Shown: positions 42,947 through 54,714 of the stretch, one piece after another
Layout of the letters: each line of letters starts with the position of its first letter
How positions within the stretch are numbered: the stretch's first letter is position 1
Source of the DNA: an uncultured Acholeplasmatales bacterium
Lineage (GTDB): Bacteria; Bacillota_I; Bacilli_A; Acholeplasmatales; Anaeroplasmataceae
Assembly: GCA_944324705.1 (NCBI GenBank)
Contig: CALUXI010000003.1
Span: forward strand, 33,011 to 97,010
Direction of reading: 5' to 3'
Length of the DNA stretch: 64,000 nucleotides
Made by a program: the position numbers and the translations under genes
Notes under the pieces: model-generated
What the model saw: only the letters and a program-made list of their open reading frames with translations
Told to the model about the DNA's origin: nothing
The model's database searches: none

Positions 42947-44500
42947 TTAAACTATCTTAGTACTATAATCTTCTAAATTAATAATTTCATCAACTAAACC
43001 ATCATAAAATTCTTTTTCATGACAAACTAAAACTATAGTACCTTTATATTCTTTAAGAGCTTCCTTTAAGGCTTCTTTAGCTAAAGCATCTAAATGATTT
43101 GTAGGTTCGTCTAATATCAAAGTATTAGTTTCTTCATTACCTAAAACTCCAAGTCTAACCCGAGCTTTTTCTCCACCTGATAAAACCGGCATTAAACTTT
43201 CAGCCTTATCCTTATTAATTCCTACCCCGGCAAGTAATCCTCTAACCTCTTTATTCGTAAGATGAGGATAAAACTGCCAAACATAATCTATAGCTGTAAT
43301 ATATTCAAATTCTTGTTCTTGTTCATAATAGGCATAATGAATATTATAATCTACTTCTCTCTTACCACTTATAGGATTTATTTTACCTAATAATGTTTTA
43401 AGTAAAGTAGTTTTACCAATACCATTAACCCCCTTAATTAAAACTTTTTTATTTCTTTCAATATTAAATGTTAGAGGTTTAGATAATGGCTCATTATAGC
43501 CAATAACTAAATTTTCACAACTTAAAACAAATTTACCTGAAGAAGGTCCTTTTTTAAAAATAAAAGTTGGTTTTACTAACTCTTTAGCTTTATCAATAAT
43601 TTCCATTTTATCTAAAACTCTTTGTCTTGATTTAGCTAAATTTGTAGTAGCTACCCTAGCTTTATTCTTAGCTATGAAAGTCTCTAATTTTTGAATTTCT
43701 TTTTGTTGTCTTTCATAAGCTTGATTTTGATTTCTTCTTTTTATTTGATACATTTCATCAAATTTATCAAGATTACCTGTATAACGAGTTAAAACACTAT
43801 CTTCTATATGATATACAACATTTATAACATCGTTTAAAAAAGGTCTATCATGACTTACTAAAATAAAGGCATTCGGATAATTTATTAAATAATCATGTAA
43901 CCATTTAACTTGTTCTTCATCTAAAAAGTTAGTAGGCTCATCTAAAATCATAATCGTAGGTTGTTCAAGTAGTAATTTAGTTAATAATACTTTACTGCGT
44001 TGCCCACCTGATAACATTGAAACATCCTTATCAAGTCCCACTTCTTTTAAACCTAAACCATAAGCAACTTCCGTAATTTTATTATCTAAGTTATAAAAAT
44101 CACTCTGTTCTAGTTCTGATTGTATTTCCCCAATTTCTTCTAAAACTTCTGTTTGTTCATCCTCACTTAAATTAACTAATTCTTCATATAATTTATACAT
44201 TTTTTGTTCTTTATCAAACATTCCCTTAAAAGCATCTTGTAATACTTCTTTAATTGTTTTACCCGGACTTAAGGTTAAATATTGATCTAAATAACCTGTT
44301 GTTAAATTCTTAGCCCACACAATCTTACCTTCATCCGGGCTAATTTGATGAGTTATTAATTTAATAAAGGTTGATTTACCTTCCCCATTCATCCCAACTA
44401 GACCGATATGCTCACCTTTTTGCATAACAAAGTTTGCATCTTCAAGGATAATTTTATTACCAAATGAAAAAGTTAGATTAGTAACTTCTAAAACACTCAT
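42947..44500 (-). CDS. ABC-F family ATPase
   Basis: 517 aa, two ABC domains and no membrane part. Walker A motifs GMNGEGKSTFIK and GVNGIGKTTLLK; signatures LSGGQRSKV and LSGGEKARV; Walker B with LDEPTNFLD and LDEPTNHLD. The interdomain linker (about 235-300) is charged and helical. ABC-F proteins act on ribosomes, rescuing stalls or giving antibiotic resistance. I see nothing that assigns it to a resistance subgroup. It shares a boundary with the GNAT gene upstream. Confidence 0.9.
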   Translation of the reverse strand: MSVLEVTNLTFSFGNKIILEDANFVMQKGEHIGLVGMNGEGKSTFIKLITHQISPDEGKIVWAKNLTTGYLDQYLTLSPGKTIKEVLQDAFKGMFDKEQKMYKLYEELVNLSEDEQTEVLEEIGEIQSELEQSDFYNLDNKITEVAYGLGLKEVGLDKDVSMLSGGQRSKVLLTKLLLEQPTIMILDEPTNFLDEEQVKWLHDYLINYPNAFILVSHDRPFLNDVINVVYHIEDSVLTRYTGNLDKFDEMYQIKRRNQNQAYERQQKEIQKLETFIAKNKARVATTNLAKSRQRVLDKMEIIDKAKELVKPTFIFKKGPSSGKFVLSCENLVIGYNEPLSKPLTFNIERNKKVLIKGVNGIGKTTLLKTLLGKINPISGKREVDYNIHYAYYEQEQEFEYITAIDYVWQFYPHLTNKEVRGLLAGVGINKDKAESLMPVLSGGEKARVRLGVLGNEETNTLILDEPTNHLDALAKEALKEALKEYKGTIVLVCHEKEFYDGLVDEIINLEDYSTKIV

Positions 44501-44971
44501 TTATTTCACCATTTTTTCTAAATTATTCTTATCAATTCTTTCTAATAACCATTCTTTATGTGGATTAGCTCCAATTTTTTTATAAAAATTTTGAGCATTA
44601 ACATTCCAATCTAAACATACAAAATCCATTCTCTCGCAGCCATAATCTAAAGCTTTTTTAGCAAGATATTTAAAACAAAAGCTACCAAAACCTTGATGTC
44701 TGTAATCTTCTCTAATATAAATATCTTCTAAATATAAGCTAGGTGTGCCTGTAAAAGATGAAAAAGTATAATAATACATCAAATATCCTACTAACTTATC
44801 ATTTAATCTTAACAAATCAACCTTAACTATCTTTTCTTCAAAAATATATTTATAAAGTTTATTTTCCGTTAAAGTCAATTCTTTTTCTAAATGTTCAAAA
44901 CTAGCCATTTCTAATATCAAATTATATAAAGTTTTAATCTCATCAATTTTAAGTTGTTCTATTTTTAACAT
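44501..44971 (-). CDS. GNAT family N-acetyltransferase
   Basis: 156 aa. The acetyl-CoA-binding motif is YIREDYRHQGFGSFCFKYLA; LYLEDIYI precedes it and DWNVNAQNFYKKIGA follows. The pattern is close to spermidine/spermine (diamine) acetyltransferases. A polyamine substrate is plausible but not proven. Confidence 0.85.
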   Translation of the reverse strand: MLKIEQLKIDEIKTLYNLILEMASFEHLEKELTLTENKLYKYIFEEKIVKVDLLRLNDKLVGYLMYYYTFSSFTGTPSLYLEDIYIREDYRHQGFGSFCFKYLAKKALDYGCERMDFVCLDWNVNAQNFYKKIGANPHKEWLLERIDKNNLEKMVK

Positions 44972-44980
44972 ATTTACCTC

Positions 44981-45703
44981 TTATTCTATAACTTTAATAC
45001 CCATAAATTTATCAAAATCATCTACTTCTTCAGGTTTTAAAAAACAATCTTTTAATGCTAAATTTTGTCTTTTTACTTCCTCTACAAATAAACTAGCAAC
45101 CATTATTGCCCCTTCAAACCTTAAATGTGTATGATCATTTAAACCATCTAAATAATTAGGAAAAATATTAGGTCCGAAAATCATATGAAACTTTTTACTT
45201 TCTTCCTCACCTAATTTATTATATAAATTACGAGTTAAACTATCTAAATCAACTAAAGTATAATTATTCTCTTGGCATAATTTAATCATTGCTTTAGAAT
45301 ATTCACCATGAGATTCAATACAAACTCCATTTACAAAGTTATGTTTAGTAATAGGAGTAGCAAAAATAATATTTGCTCCTTTTTTCATAACTTCTTCAGC
45401 AAAATATTTTAAATTAGCTGTGTAATCTTCATAAGGACTAGTATATTTAATTGGATTATCTTTTACAGCATCATTATGACCAAATTGACAAATTACATAA
45501 TCACCAGCATCTAAACGTTCTAATAAATCTGCAAATCGACCTTGTTTTAAATAACTTTTTGTACTTCTACCATTACGGGCTAAATCTAAAACCTCATAAC
45601 AAGGTTTTAAAAAGATTGGTAAAACTTGGGCCCAACCAAATTGTGGGTAACGATAAATATTATTATATTGCATTGTAGAATCTCCCATGCAAACAATCTT
45701 CAT
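44981..45703 (-). CDS. SGNH esterase, rhamnogalacturonan acetylesterase type
   Basis: 240 aa. Block I GDSTMQ with the catalytic Ser, block II NGRSTKSY, block III GQFGHND, and block V DHTHLRFEG with the Asp-His pair. This set is that of CE12 rhamnogalacturonan acetylesterases (RhgT). There is no signal peptide, so it deacetylates imported oligosaccharides. ATG at 45703 with TGGAGGTT; a longer frame to 45805 overlaps the rpsU terminator and gene and is rejected. Confidence 0.82.
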   Translation of the reverse strand: MKIVCMGDSTMQYNNIYRYPQFGWAQVLPIFLKPCYEVLDLARNGRSTKSYLKQGRFADLLERLDAGDYVICQFGHNDAVKDNPIKYTSPYEDYTANLKYFAEEVMKKGANIIFATPITKHNFVNGVCIESHGEYSKAMIKLCQENNYTLVDLDSLTRNLYNKLGEEESKKFHMIFGPNIFPNYLDGLNDHTHLRFEGAIMVASLFVEEVKRQNLALKDCFLKPEEVDDFDKFMGIKVIE

Positions 45704-45724
45704 ATTATAACCTCCATATACAAG

Positions 45725-45747
45725 AAAAGAGGGCCTAAGCCCTCTTA
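45725..45747 (-). terminator. Terminator of rpsU
   Basis: 8-bp stem AAGAGGGC/GCCCTCTT with loop TTAG followed by TTCTT on the minus strand, 9 bp past the rpsU stop. Confidence 0.85.
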
Positions 45748-45755
45748 TCACATTC

Positions 45756-45929
45756 CTACTTATATTTTTTGCGAGCCTCTTGACGTTTTTGTTTACGTAC
45801 ATCACTAGGTTTTAGATAATATTGACGTTTCTTCGCCTCTTGTAAGTTACCAGATCTTGAAACATCGCGTTTAAAACGACGTAGGGCATCTTCAATACTC
45901 TCTTTTTCATGAACCACAGTCTTTGGCAT
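45756..45929 (-). CDS. rpsU: Ribosomal protein S21 (bS21)
   Basis: 57 aa. It reads [20 protein letters not shown] at the start and ends in the basic [14 protein letters not shown]21 sits near the anti-Shine-Dalgarno region of the small subunit. AAGGAGG precedes the ATG at 45929. It lies after mtaB as in Bacillus, but has its own promoter. Confidence 0.96.
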   Translation of the reverse strand: MPKTVVHEKESIEDALRRFKRDVSRSGNLQEAKKRQYYLKPSDVRKQKRQEARKKYK

Positions 45930-45964
45930 ACTAAGCCTCCTTCCAAGGACGAATTCCGATGTAT

Positions 45965-45993
45965 ATTATACATAAATAAATATAAAATGTAAA
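45965..45993 (-). promoter_or_regulatory. Promoter of rpsU
   Basis: TTTACA (45988-45993), a 17-bp spacer and TATAAT (45965-45970) on the minus strand; leader about 30 nt. Confidence 0.72.
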
Positions 45994-46050
45994 TACTTTT
46001 TTTGTTTTCAATAATAAAAGTTAGCTATTAAAAAAATTAATATACTATGA

Positions 46051-47331
46051 TTATTCTCCGTCTACTAATATTGCCTCTACTAAATCAGCATCTATTCTAA
46101 TCAACTTAACTAGTTTTATTTCTTTAATATAATCTAAATTTGTTTTAACTCTAACTTTAATAAAATTAGACGTATGACCAATTAAATAATCACCATCTCT
46201 TTGTTCAAATAATACTTCTTCAACATTATTAATATTACTATCATAATAATTTAATTGTAATAACTTACTAACTGTATTTAAATCCACTGATCTAATCTTT
46301 TTAATTAAACCATTAATTTGTGGCATACTAGCTGCCTTTGTACCATTCCTTTTACTATATGGAAATACATGTAAATAAGCAAATCCAACATCTTTAACAA
46401 ACTTCTTAGTTTCTAAAAATAATTCTTCTGTTTCATATGGAAAGCCAACTATAACATCAGTAGTTAAGGCAATATTTGGCCTAATAGAGCGAATTTTATT
46501 CACTTTATCTATAAAGTATTTTGTGTCATATGGTCTATTCATTAACTTTAAAATAGTATCACTTCCACTTTGTAAAGGTAAATGAAGATGATTGGCTAAA
46601 ACATTAGATTTAGCCATTAAATCTAATAATTTATCATCTATTTCATTGATTTCAATTGATGATAGACGTAATCTTTTCAATTTAGTTTCATTTAAAATTC
46701 TTTCTATTAAATCACTTAGCTTTATACCATTATCATTATACTTACCTGTATGAATACCTGATAAAACAACCTCATTAAAACCATTATCAACAATATCATT
46801 TATTTCTTTAATTACTGTATCAGCCTTCTTTGATCTAATAGGTCCTCTAGCATAAGGAATAATACAATACGCACAAAACTGATTACAACCATCTTCAATT
46901 TTAACAAAAGCTCTAGCGTGATCGTAAGTAGATACTAATAAATTATCATAATCCTTCTTTTGCATAATATCAATTATATTAACTTTTTTACTTCTTTTTT
47001 CTAAAACTTCATTTAATAATGGTATTAATTCTTCTTTATTGCCATTACCTAAGATTATATCTGCATCTAAATCTATATTTTTACTAGTTTGAATGTAACA
47101 ACCCATCATAACTATAATCGCATTACTATTCATTTTTCGACATTTACTTAACATTTGTCTTGATTTTTGATCAGCTGTATTAGTAACTGAGCAGGTATTA
47201 ATAATAAAAATATCACAAGCACTAGAAGGTTCGATTATGCTATAACCATTATTAACTAATAATTCTTCTAAAGCATTAGATTCATAAATATTAACCTTAC
47301 AACCTAAGGTTATAAAACCAACTTTATACAT
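46051..47331 (-). CDS. mtaB: tRNA t6A37 methylthiotransferase MtaB
   Basis: 426 aa. UPF0004 domain with TLGCKVNIYESNALEE and NTCSVTNTADQKSRQ; radical-SAM site in EDGCNQFCAYCIIPYARGP; C-terminal TRAM domain (about 365-425). It converts t6A37 to ms2t6A37 in tRNAs decoding ANN codons. It shares one base with the rsmE stop, so the two are coupled. Confidence 0.94.
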   Translation of the reverse strand: MYKVGFITLGCKVNIYESNALEELLVNNGYSIIEPSSACDIFIINTCSVTNTADQKSRQMLSKCRKMNSNAIIVMMGCYIQTSKNIDLDADIILGNGNKEELIPLLNEVLEKRSKKVNIIDIMQKKDYDNLLVSTYDHARAFVKIEDGCNQFCAYCIIPYARGPIRSKKADTVIKEINDIVDNGFNEVVLSGIHTGKYNDNGIKLSDLIERILNETKLKRLRLSSIEINEIDDKLLDLMAKSNVLANHLHLPLQSGSDTILKLMNRPYDTKYFIDKVNKIRSIRPNIALTTDVIVGFPYETEELFLETKKFVKDVGFAYLHVFPYSKRNGTKAASMPQINGLIKKIRSVDLNTVSKLLQLNYYDSNINNVEEVLFEQRDGDYLIGHTSNFIKVRVKTNLDYIKEIKLVKLIRIDADLVEAILVDGE

Positions 47332-48068
47332 TATTTCAACTCTCTTTCATAAGATACAGCACTTAAACAATATAATGGTGCCGTTTCTGTTCTTAATATT
47401 CTTTTACCTAAACTAATAAAATAAGTATTTTTAATATTTTTTAAATAATTAATTTCTTTATCACTTATACCACCTTCAGGTCCGATGATAAAAGCAATGT
47501 TACTTTTACTTTTTAATTCTTTTAAAACATTTTTTAAACCTTGTAATTTACCATTTTTAGCCTCTTCTTCATAACAAACAAAAATAGCATCATAACAAGA
47601 TAAATCAATATTATTTAAATAAGAAAAAGATAGAACTTTAGGAACTATATTCCTAAAACTTTGTTCACTTGCTTCTTTAACTATTTTATTAAATCTTATA
47701 AGTTTATTTTCTTGTCTTTTATCATCCATTTTAAATTGAGTTCTATCCATAATTAATGGTATAAAATAACTAGCACCTAATTCTGTTCCATGTTTAATTA
47801 TATCTTCAAATTTATCACCTTTAGGATAACCTTGAATTATAGTGACATAAAGATCTAACTCATTATTTATATCTAATTTTTCTACTATTTCATATTTTAA
47901 TTCTTTTAAAGAAATATTTTTTATTTTAACTAAATAATTTTCTTCCTTAACTCCAATAATAAATTTATCATCAGTTTTATAACGTAACACCTTATAAGCC
48001 TGATAAATTAAGTCCTCTGGTAAAGTTAAATCATTAAAATATGCTTCTTCAATAAAAAACTTTTGCAT
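47331..48068 (-). CDS. rsmE: 16S rRNA m3U1498 methyltransferase RsmE
   Basis: 245 aa SPOUT enzyme. The knot motifs are FIIGPEGGISDKEINYL and ISLGKRILRTETAPLY. N-terminal PUA-like domain. It methylates U1498 in 16S rRNA. In Bacillus prmA lies between dnaJ and rsmE; here that place is taken by an HNH protein gene. Confidence 0.93.
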   Translation of the reverse strand: MQKFFIEEAYFNDLTLPEDLIYQAYKVLRYKTDDKFIIGVKEENYLVKIKNISLKELKYEIVEKLDINNELDLYVTIIQGYPKGDKFEDIIKHGTELGASYFIPLIMDRTQFKMDDKRQENKLIRFNKIVKEASEQSFRNIVPKVLSFSYLNNIDLSCYDAIFVCYEEEAKNGKLQGLKNVLKELKSKSNIAFIIGPEGGISDKEINYLKNIKNTYFISLGKRILRTETAPLYCLSAVSYERELK

Positions 48069-48102
48069 AAAATCACCTTAAAAGATTATACTAAAATTAC
48101 AT

Positions 48103-48140
48103 ATAAAAATAAAGAAAAAACACCACCTAAGTGATGTTTA
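48103..48140 (-). repeat. 38-bp direct repeat copy 1, contains a terminator
   Basis: Identical over 38 bp to 49834-49871 and in the same orientation. On the minus strand it carries AAACATCAC-TTAG-GTGGTGTTT followed by a T-rich tail, an intrinsic terminator for the HNH gene, whose stop it overlaps. The two copies bracket that gene. Confidence 0.85.
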
Positions 48141-49775
48141 GACCATCAGCTTATTACTCTTAGACCTATTACACTTCCAACATAAAGTTTGCAAATTGTC
48201 TTCCGTTGTCTTACCACCCTTAGAAACGGGAATGATATGGTCTATCTCTAAAAGTAAATTAGGTTCTTTTTCAATAGAGTTACCACAAACACAACAAGTA
48301 TAATGATCACGTTTCTTAATTTGTTCCCTTAATTTCTGAGTCATTAGAACTCTTTGTTCTTTAACAAAGTATGCATTAGTCATTTTATTTTCTAAAGCCT
48401 TAATTAACTCAATTATATTATCTTCTGTCATAGGAAAAGTAAATCCTCTTTTAGCAAAACCACCATCAGAAGTATAAGAAAATTTATATTCTATTTCTAA
48501 ATCACTATCTTCAATATGTGCAAAACCTAAACGGGAATAGAACCCAACTTCATCATTGTCTAAAACAAACTTTGGAACATTATTAAGATATTTCTTATAT
48601 TCTAATTTATAGTTTTCAATAATCTTTTTTGCATCTTTTAATGTTTCTAATTCTTCAATTAATAAATAAAGATTAGAAATTTGTTCTTTGTAAGAACTTT
48701 TATTTGGATAAAAATATTTAATAATATATTCTAAAGGATTATTCTCAGCACTTCCAAATACTGTAGCCGAAACTTCAGCTGTAAAAGGATTAATATCTTT
48801 CTTATATGGTCTAATATAATTATATTCATCCTTATTAATAGTTTCATTTCTTACGATTTTAGTCCCAAATAATTTAACTAAAGACTTAACTTTACTTTCA
48901 ATATATTCATTAAAATCTTTTTGACTATTCATTAAAGATGAACATGTTTCTTTAATCCTTTTAAAATCATAAGAATTATAATACTTTAAAATTTTATCGT
49001 TATCATCAATGATTTTATTTACATCACTTTCAATGCCACTAATAATTTTATCTAAACTAGTCCACTCCTCACTTTCTAGTTTTTTAACCTTAGAAATATT
49101 TTTAACTACCTTATCATATAAATCATAAATCTTATCATCTAATTCTTTTTTACTATCTTTAATAATTAAATAATCCTTTTTAGCATTAGCTAAATCAATA
49201 ATCTTATTTATCCTATCAATAAAATATTTTTGCTTGTTTTCTAATTTTTCTTTTTCTTGTTGCTTAAAATATTGATTATAATCAGATTTATTCATTAACA
49301 AATATGGTTTTTCTTTGTATTTTTCTATATCTTCTAAAGATATAATTAAGATCTTATTATCTAAATGATTGCCTGCTCTTGTAACATAATCAACAAAAAC
49401 TCTATAATTTTTAGAATTATTAATTTCGTTCTTTAGCTTTTTTTCAACATTATAATAAAATAGTTTATTTTTATATTGATTATTAGCAATAAAATTCTTA
49501 ACTTTAGTAGCTCGTTCTTTTTTATTTTTCAATTTTATTTCAGTCATACTAAGTCTATTAGAATCATCTTTTAAATATTTAATAACATCATATTTTTCTA
49601 AAGTTTGTCGACTTTTAGCAATAATTGTATCGTCATATTTTGCTATAAACTCAAATTTTTTGTAACCCAATTCTTCTAATACTTTTCTACTTAAACTTTT
49701 ATATAAAGCATATAATATTAAACAAATTACTAGTATAATCATTGCCAAAATCATTATAACTAAAAATATAATCAT
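48138..49775 (-). CDS. Membrane-anchored HNH endonuclease-domain protein
   Basis: 545 aa. An N-terminal membrane helix (about 1-27) is followed by a long Lys/Glu-rich region, partly coiled coil (about 60-290), and a globular middle. At the C-terminus (about 495-543) is an HNH nuclease with zinc cysteines CCVCG and LCWKCNRSKSN, and the catalytic EIDHIIPVSKGGKTTEDNLQ. The HNH motif is intact. The membrane anchor plus nuclease could suit defence against incoming DNA or DNA uptake; this is inference. It lies between identical 38-bp repeats in the dnaJ-rsmE slot. Confidence 0.8.
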   Translation of the reverse strand: MIIFLVIMILAMIILVICLILYALYKSLSRKVLEELGYKKFEFIAKYDDTIIAKSRQTLEKYDVIKYLKDDSNRLSMTEIKLKNKKERATKVKNFIANNQYKNKLFYYNVEKKLKNEINNSKNYRVFVDYVTRAGNHLDNKILIISLEDIEKYKEKPYLLMNKSDYNQYFKQQEKEKLENKQKYFIDRINKIIDLANAKKDYLIIKDSKKELDDKIYDLYDKVVKNISKVKKLESEEWTSLDKIISGIESDVNKIIDDNDKILKYYNSYDFKRIKETCSSLMNSQKDFNEYIESKVKSLVKLFGTKIVRNETINKDEYNYIRPYKKDINPFTAEVSATVFGSAENNPLEYIIKYFYPNKSSYKEQISNLYLLIEELETLKDAKKIIENYKLEYKKYLNNVPKFVLDNDEVGFYSRLGFAHIEDSDLEIEYKFSYTSDGGFAKRGFTFPMTEDNIIELIKALENKMTNAYFVKEQRVLMTQKLREQIKKRDHYTCCVCGNSIEKEPNLLLEIDHIIPVSKGGKTTEDNLQTLCWKCNRSKSNKLMV

Positions 49776-49833
49776 AAGTATTTCTCTCCTTGTTTCCGTA
49801 TTATTATAGACTATTATTTAAAAATTTTATAGA

Positions 49834-49871
49834 TAAAAATAAAGAAAAAACACCACCTAAGTGATGTTTAA
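49834..49871 (-). repeat. 38-bp direct repeat copy 2, contains the dnaJ terminator
   Basis: The second identical copy. It starts 4 nt past the dnaJ stop and functions as its terminator (AAACATCAC-TTAG-GTGGTGTTT then T-rich). Confidence 0.85.
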
Positions 49872-49875
49872 ACTC

Positions 49876-51003
49876 TTATTTAAATAGATTTTTAAATCCT
49901 TCTTTAAAATTATCCCAAGCTGATTTCTTTTCTACTTTTTCAACACTTTCTAACTTCTTAAACAATTCAGTTTCTTCTTTAGATAAGTTAGTTGGAGTTT
50001 TTACCTTAACTGTAACGTATTGATCTCCACGACCCATACCTTTAGGATTTTTAACTCCTTTACCTCTTAATTTAAAGACTGTTTCACTTTGAGTGCCTGC
50101 AGGAATTTTTAATTTTTCTGCTTCCCATAAAGTAGGAACTTCAATTGAATCACCTAAAGCAGCTTGTGTAAAACTAATAGGGATTTCTAAATATATATCA
50201 TTACCTTGACGTTTAAATGTTTTGTGAGGTAAGACATTAAAAGTAATATATAAGTCACCATTAGGTCCCCCATTATGTCCTGCTCCTCCATAACCTTCTA
50301 AACGTAAAGACATACCTGTTTGTATACCTTCAGGAATTTTAAGTTCAATATCTTTAGTTTTTCTTACATGACCAGTACCGCCACATACATCACACTTACG
50401 CGTAATTTCTTTACCTGTACCATGGCATCTCGGACATACAGTTTGAGTTTGTGTCATACCAAAAATAGTTTGTTGACGACGTAAAATATAACCAGTACCG
50501 TGACAATCAGGACATGTATGAATATCGTTTTTAGAATAAGCTCCTGTACCTCCACAAGCAGTACAAGCCTCATCTACTGATACTCTTATTTTTTTAGTAG
50601 CACCATAAACAGCATCTTCAAAAGATATATTCATTTGTTTTTCTATATCTTCTCCAGCCATTTGAGCATTAGGATTAGATCTTCTTCCACCACCAAAGAA
50701 TGAATTAAAGATATCCTCAAAGCCACCAAAACCACCACTAGAGAAACCACTAAATCCTTGGCCACCACCAAATCCTCCTTGTGGACCTGAAAAACCAAAT
50801 TGATCATATTGGGCTCTTTTTTGTTCATCTGATAAGGTTTCATATGCTTCATTGATTTCTTTAAATTTCTCTTCAGCTCCTGGCTCTTTATTAATATCAG
50901 GGTGATACTTTTTAGCTAAGGTACGATATGCTTTTTTTATTTCATCAGCCGTTGCTGTTTTAGAAACACCTAAGACTTCATAATAATCTCTTTTATTAGC
51001 CAT
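49876..51003 (-). CDS. dnaJ: Chaperone DnaJ
   Basis: 375 aa. J-domain with the HPD motif in [14 protein letters not shown], a Gly/Phe-rich linker, four CxxCxGxG zinc repeats ([32 protein letters not shown]), and the C-terminal substrate domain. It delivers clients to DnaK and stimulates its ATPase. Last gene of the hrcA operon. Confidence 0.97.
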   Translation of the reverse strand: MANKRDYYEVLGVSKTATADEIKKAYRTLAKKYHPDINKEPGAEEKFKEINEAYETLSDEQKRAQYDQFGFSGPQGGFGGGQGFSGFSSGGFGGFEDIFNSFFGGGRRSNPNAQMAGEDIEKQMNISFEDAVYGATKKIRVSVDEACTACGGTGAYSKNDIHTCPDCHGTGYILRRQQTIFGMTQTQTVCPRCHGTGKEITRKCDVCGGTGHVRKTKDIELKIPEGIQTGMSLRLEGYGGAGHNGGPNGDLYITFNVLPHKTFKRQGNDIYLEIPISFTQAALGDSIEVPTLWEAEKLKIPAGTQSETVFKLRGKGVKNPKGMGRGDQYVTVKVKTPTNLSKEETELFKKLESVEKVEKKSAWDNFKEGFKNLFK

Positions 51004-51029
51004 TATTTTATCTCCTTTCTAAACAAATT

Positions 51030-51053
51030 AAAGGGGCGCACAAACGCCTCTTT
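51030..51053 (-). terminator. Hairpin between dnaK and dnaJ, possible attenuator
   Basis: Minus-strand stem AAAGAGGCG/CGCCCCTTT with one mismatch and a 6-nt loop. The tail is only weakly T-rich. It may lower dnaJ expression relative to dnaK or mark an mRNA processing site. Confidence 0.42.
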
Positions 51054-51055
51054 AA

Positions 51056-53499
<2,444 letters not shown>

Positions 53500-53511
53500 T
53501 TAAAATACCTC

Positions 53512-54525
53512 CTATTTATATAATTTAGGTAAACTATTAGATAAATACTCTAAGATTGGAACAATTAACTGATAATTAGTTCTAACCGGACCTACCGCGA
53601 TAATTTGCCCATATTCATTTAAATCTAAATAATAAGGAATACTAATGATAGCACAATCAGCTAAGCCTAAGGCTTCATTTTCCTTACCAATCTTAATGCT
53701 TAACATTTTTTTATTATTATAAATCAAATTTGATACCTCAGTATTATCAAGAGCACTGACAAATCTTTGCATAACCTTATAATCTTTAAATTCAGGTTGA
53801 GCAAATAAAGGCGACATACTTGATTTATAACACTCATTATTTAAGAAACTAGCAAATCCCTTAATCATGAAATTCAATATATCATCACGATAATCTACAA
53901 TTTCTCTAATTCTAGGTTTACTTGCTTCTTTTTCTAAAATATCTCTAATTTCATAAATATACTGATCATACATAGCAACATCAAACATTGACATAATTCT
54001 AAGTAGATCTTCCATTTTGAAATCTTTAGGGACATTAATTCTTTGACTTCTAACAACACCTGAATTAGTAACTATTAAAAGTAAAGCATCACGCTCATTA
54101 AGGGGAACAATCTCCATTTTCTTAACTTTAGCATAACAGGCATTAGAACCTACAACTGCAACAAAACAACCAGTAACTTTAGCTACATAATTAATTAATT
54201 CATTAATTATTTGTTCTTTAGTTAAATACTTATCATTTATAATAATTTCAATATTTTCATAATAATTTTTAACTGATTCATCTCTAGTTAAAAGATTTTC
54301 AACATAAAATCTTAAACCAACTTCTGAAGGAACACGGCCACTAGAAGTGTGGGTTTTTTCTAAATAACCTGTTTCCTCTAAGTGTTGCATATCATAACGC
54401 AATGTTGCTGAACTAAATTTAAGATATGGTTTACTAGTTAAAAGTTTTGATCCTACTGGTTCATTGGTAATAACATATTCTTCTACTATAGCCTTAAGGA
54501 TTAACTTTTGCCTATCTGATATCAT
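53512..54525 (-). CDS. hrcA: Heat-shock repressor HrcA
   Basis: 337 aa. N-terminal winged helix MISDRQKLILKAIVEEYV with SSATLRYDMQHLEETGYLEK, then SGRVPSEVGLRFYV; the C-terminal part ends in IAVGPVRTNYQLIVPILEYL. It binds CIRCE sites and represses this operon. ATG at 54525 is preferred to the GTG at 54537, which lies within the AAGGTGGGTG ribosome-binding site. Confidence 0.95.
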   Translation of the reverse strand: MISDRQKLILKAIVEEYVITNEPVGSKLLTSKPYLKFSSATLRYDMQHLEETGYLEKTHTSSGRVPSEVGLRFYVENLLTRDESVKNYYENIEIIINDKYLTKEQIINELINYVAKVTGCFVAVVGSNACYAKVKKMEIVPLNERDALLLIVTNSGVVRSQRINVPKDFKMEDLLRIMSMFDVAMYDQYIYEIRDILEKEASKPRIREIVDYRDDILNFMIKGFASFLNNECYKSSMSPLFAQPEFKDYKVMQRFVSALDNTEVSNLIYNNKKMLSIKIGKENEALGLADCAIISIPYYLDLNEYGQIIAVGPVRTNYQLIVPILEYLSNSLPKLYK

Positions 54526-54567
54526 TGTTTCACCCACCTTGCACTCTTCTACCCGATGTGCGAACTT

Positions 54568-54596
54568 ATTATATACTTTTATTTTGGCACTGTCAA
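54568..54596 (-). promoter_or_regulatory. Promoter of the hrcA operon
   Basis: TTGACA (54591-54596), a 17-bp spacer and TATAAT (54568-54573) on the minus strand. The -35 lies inside the CIRCE element, so HrcA binding would exclude RNA polymerase. Confidence 0.85.
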
Positions 54597-54610
54597 TACA
54601 TTAGTGCCAA
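54584..54610. promoter_or_regulatory. CIRCE operator (variant)
   Basis: 27-bp inverted repeat TTGGCACTG-N9-TAGTGCCAA, matching the CIRCE layout TTAGCACTC-N9-GAGTGCTAA with G-for-A changes in both arms and the outer C/G pair altered. It sits directly upstream of hrcA. Confidence 0.88.
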
Positions 54611-54689
54611 AAAATTAAACCTTTTGTTGTTTGTAATTTTAAACTGTCTATAGTTAAGAATAATTTTATTATTAACTTTATAAAGTTAA

Positions 54690-54713
54690 ATAAAAAAGGT
54701 CCTAAGACCTTTT
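54690..54713 (-). terminator. Terminator after the acetolactate decarboxylase gene
   Basis: 8-bp stem AAAAGGTC/GACCTTTT with loop TTAG, followed by TTTA on the minus strand. Confidence 0.8.
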
Positions 54714-54714
54714 G

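Noticed and set aside
45704..45805. N-terminal extension of the acetylesterase
   Set aside because: It would run through the rpsU terminator and 3' end; the ATG at 45703 has its own GGAGG and starts exactly at the conserved strand before GDST.
50643..50852. Val/Leu-rich frame inside dnaJ
   Set aside because: Shadow of the Gly/Phe-rich linker in another frame.
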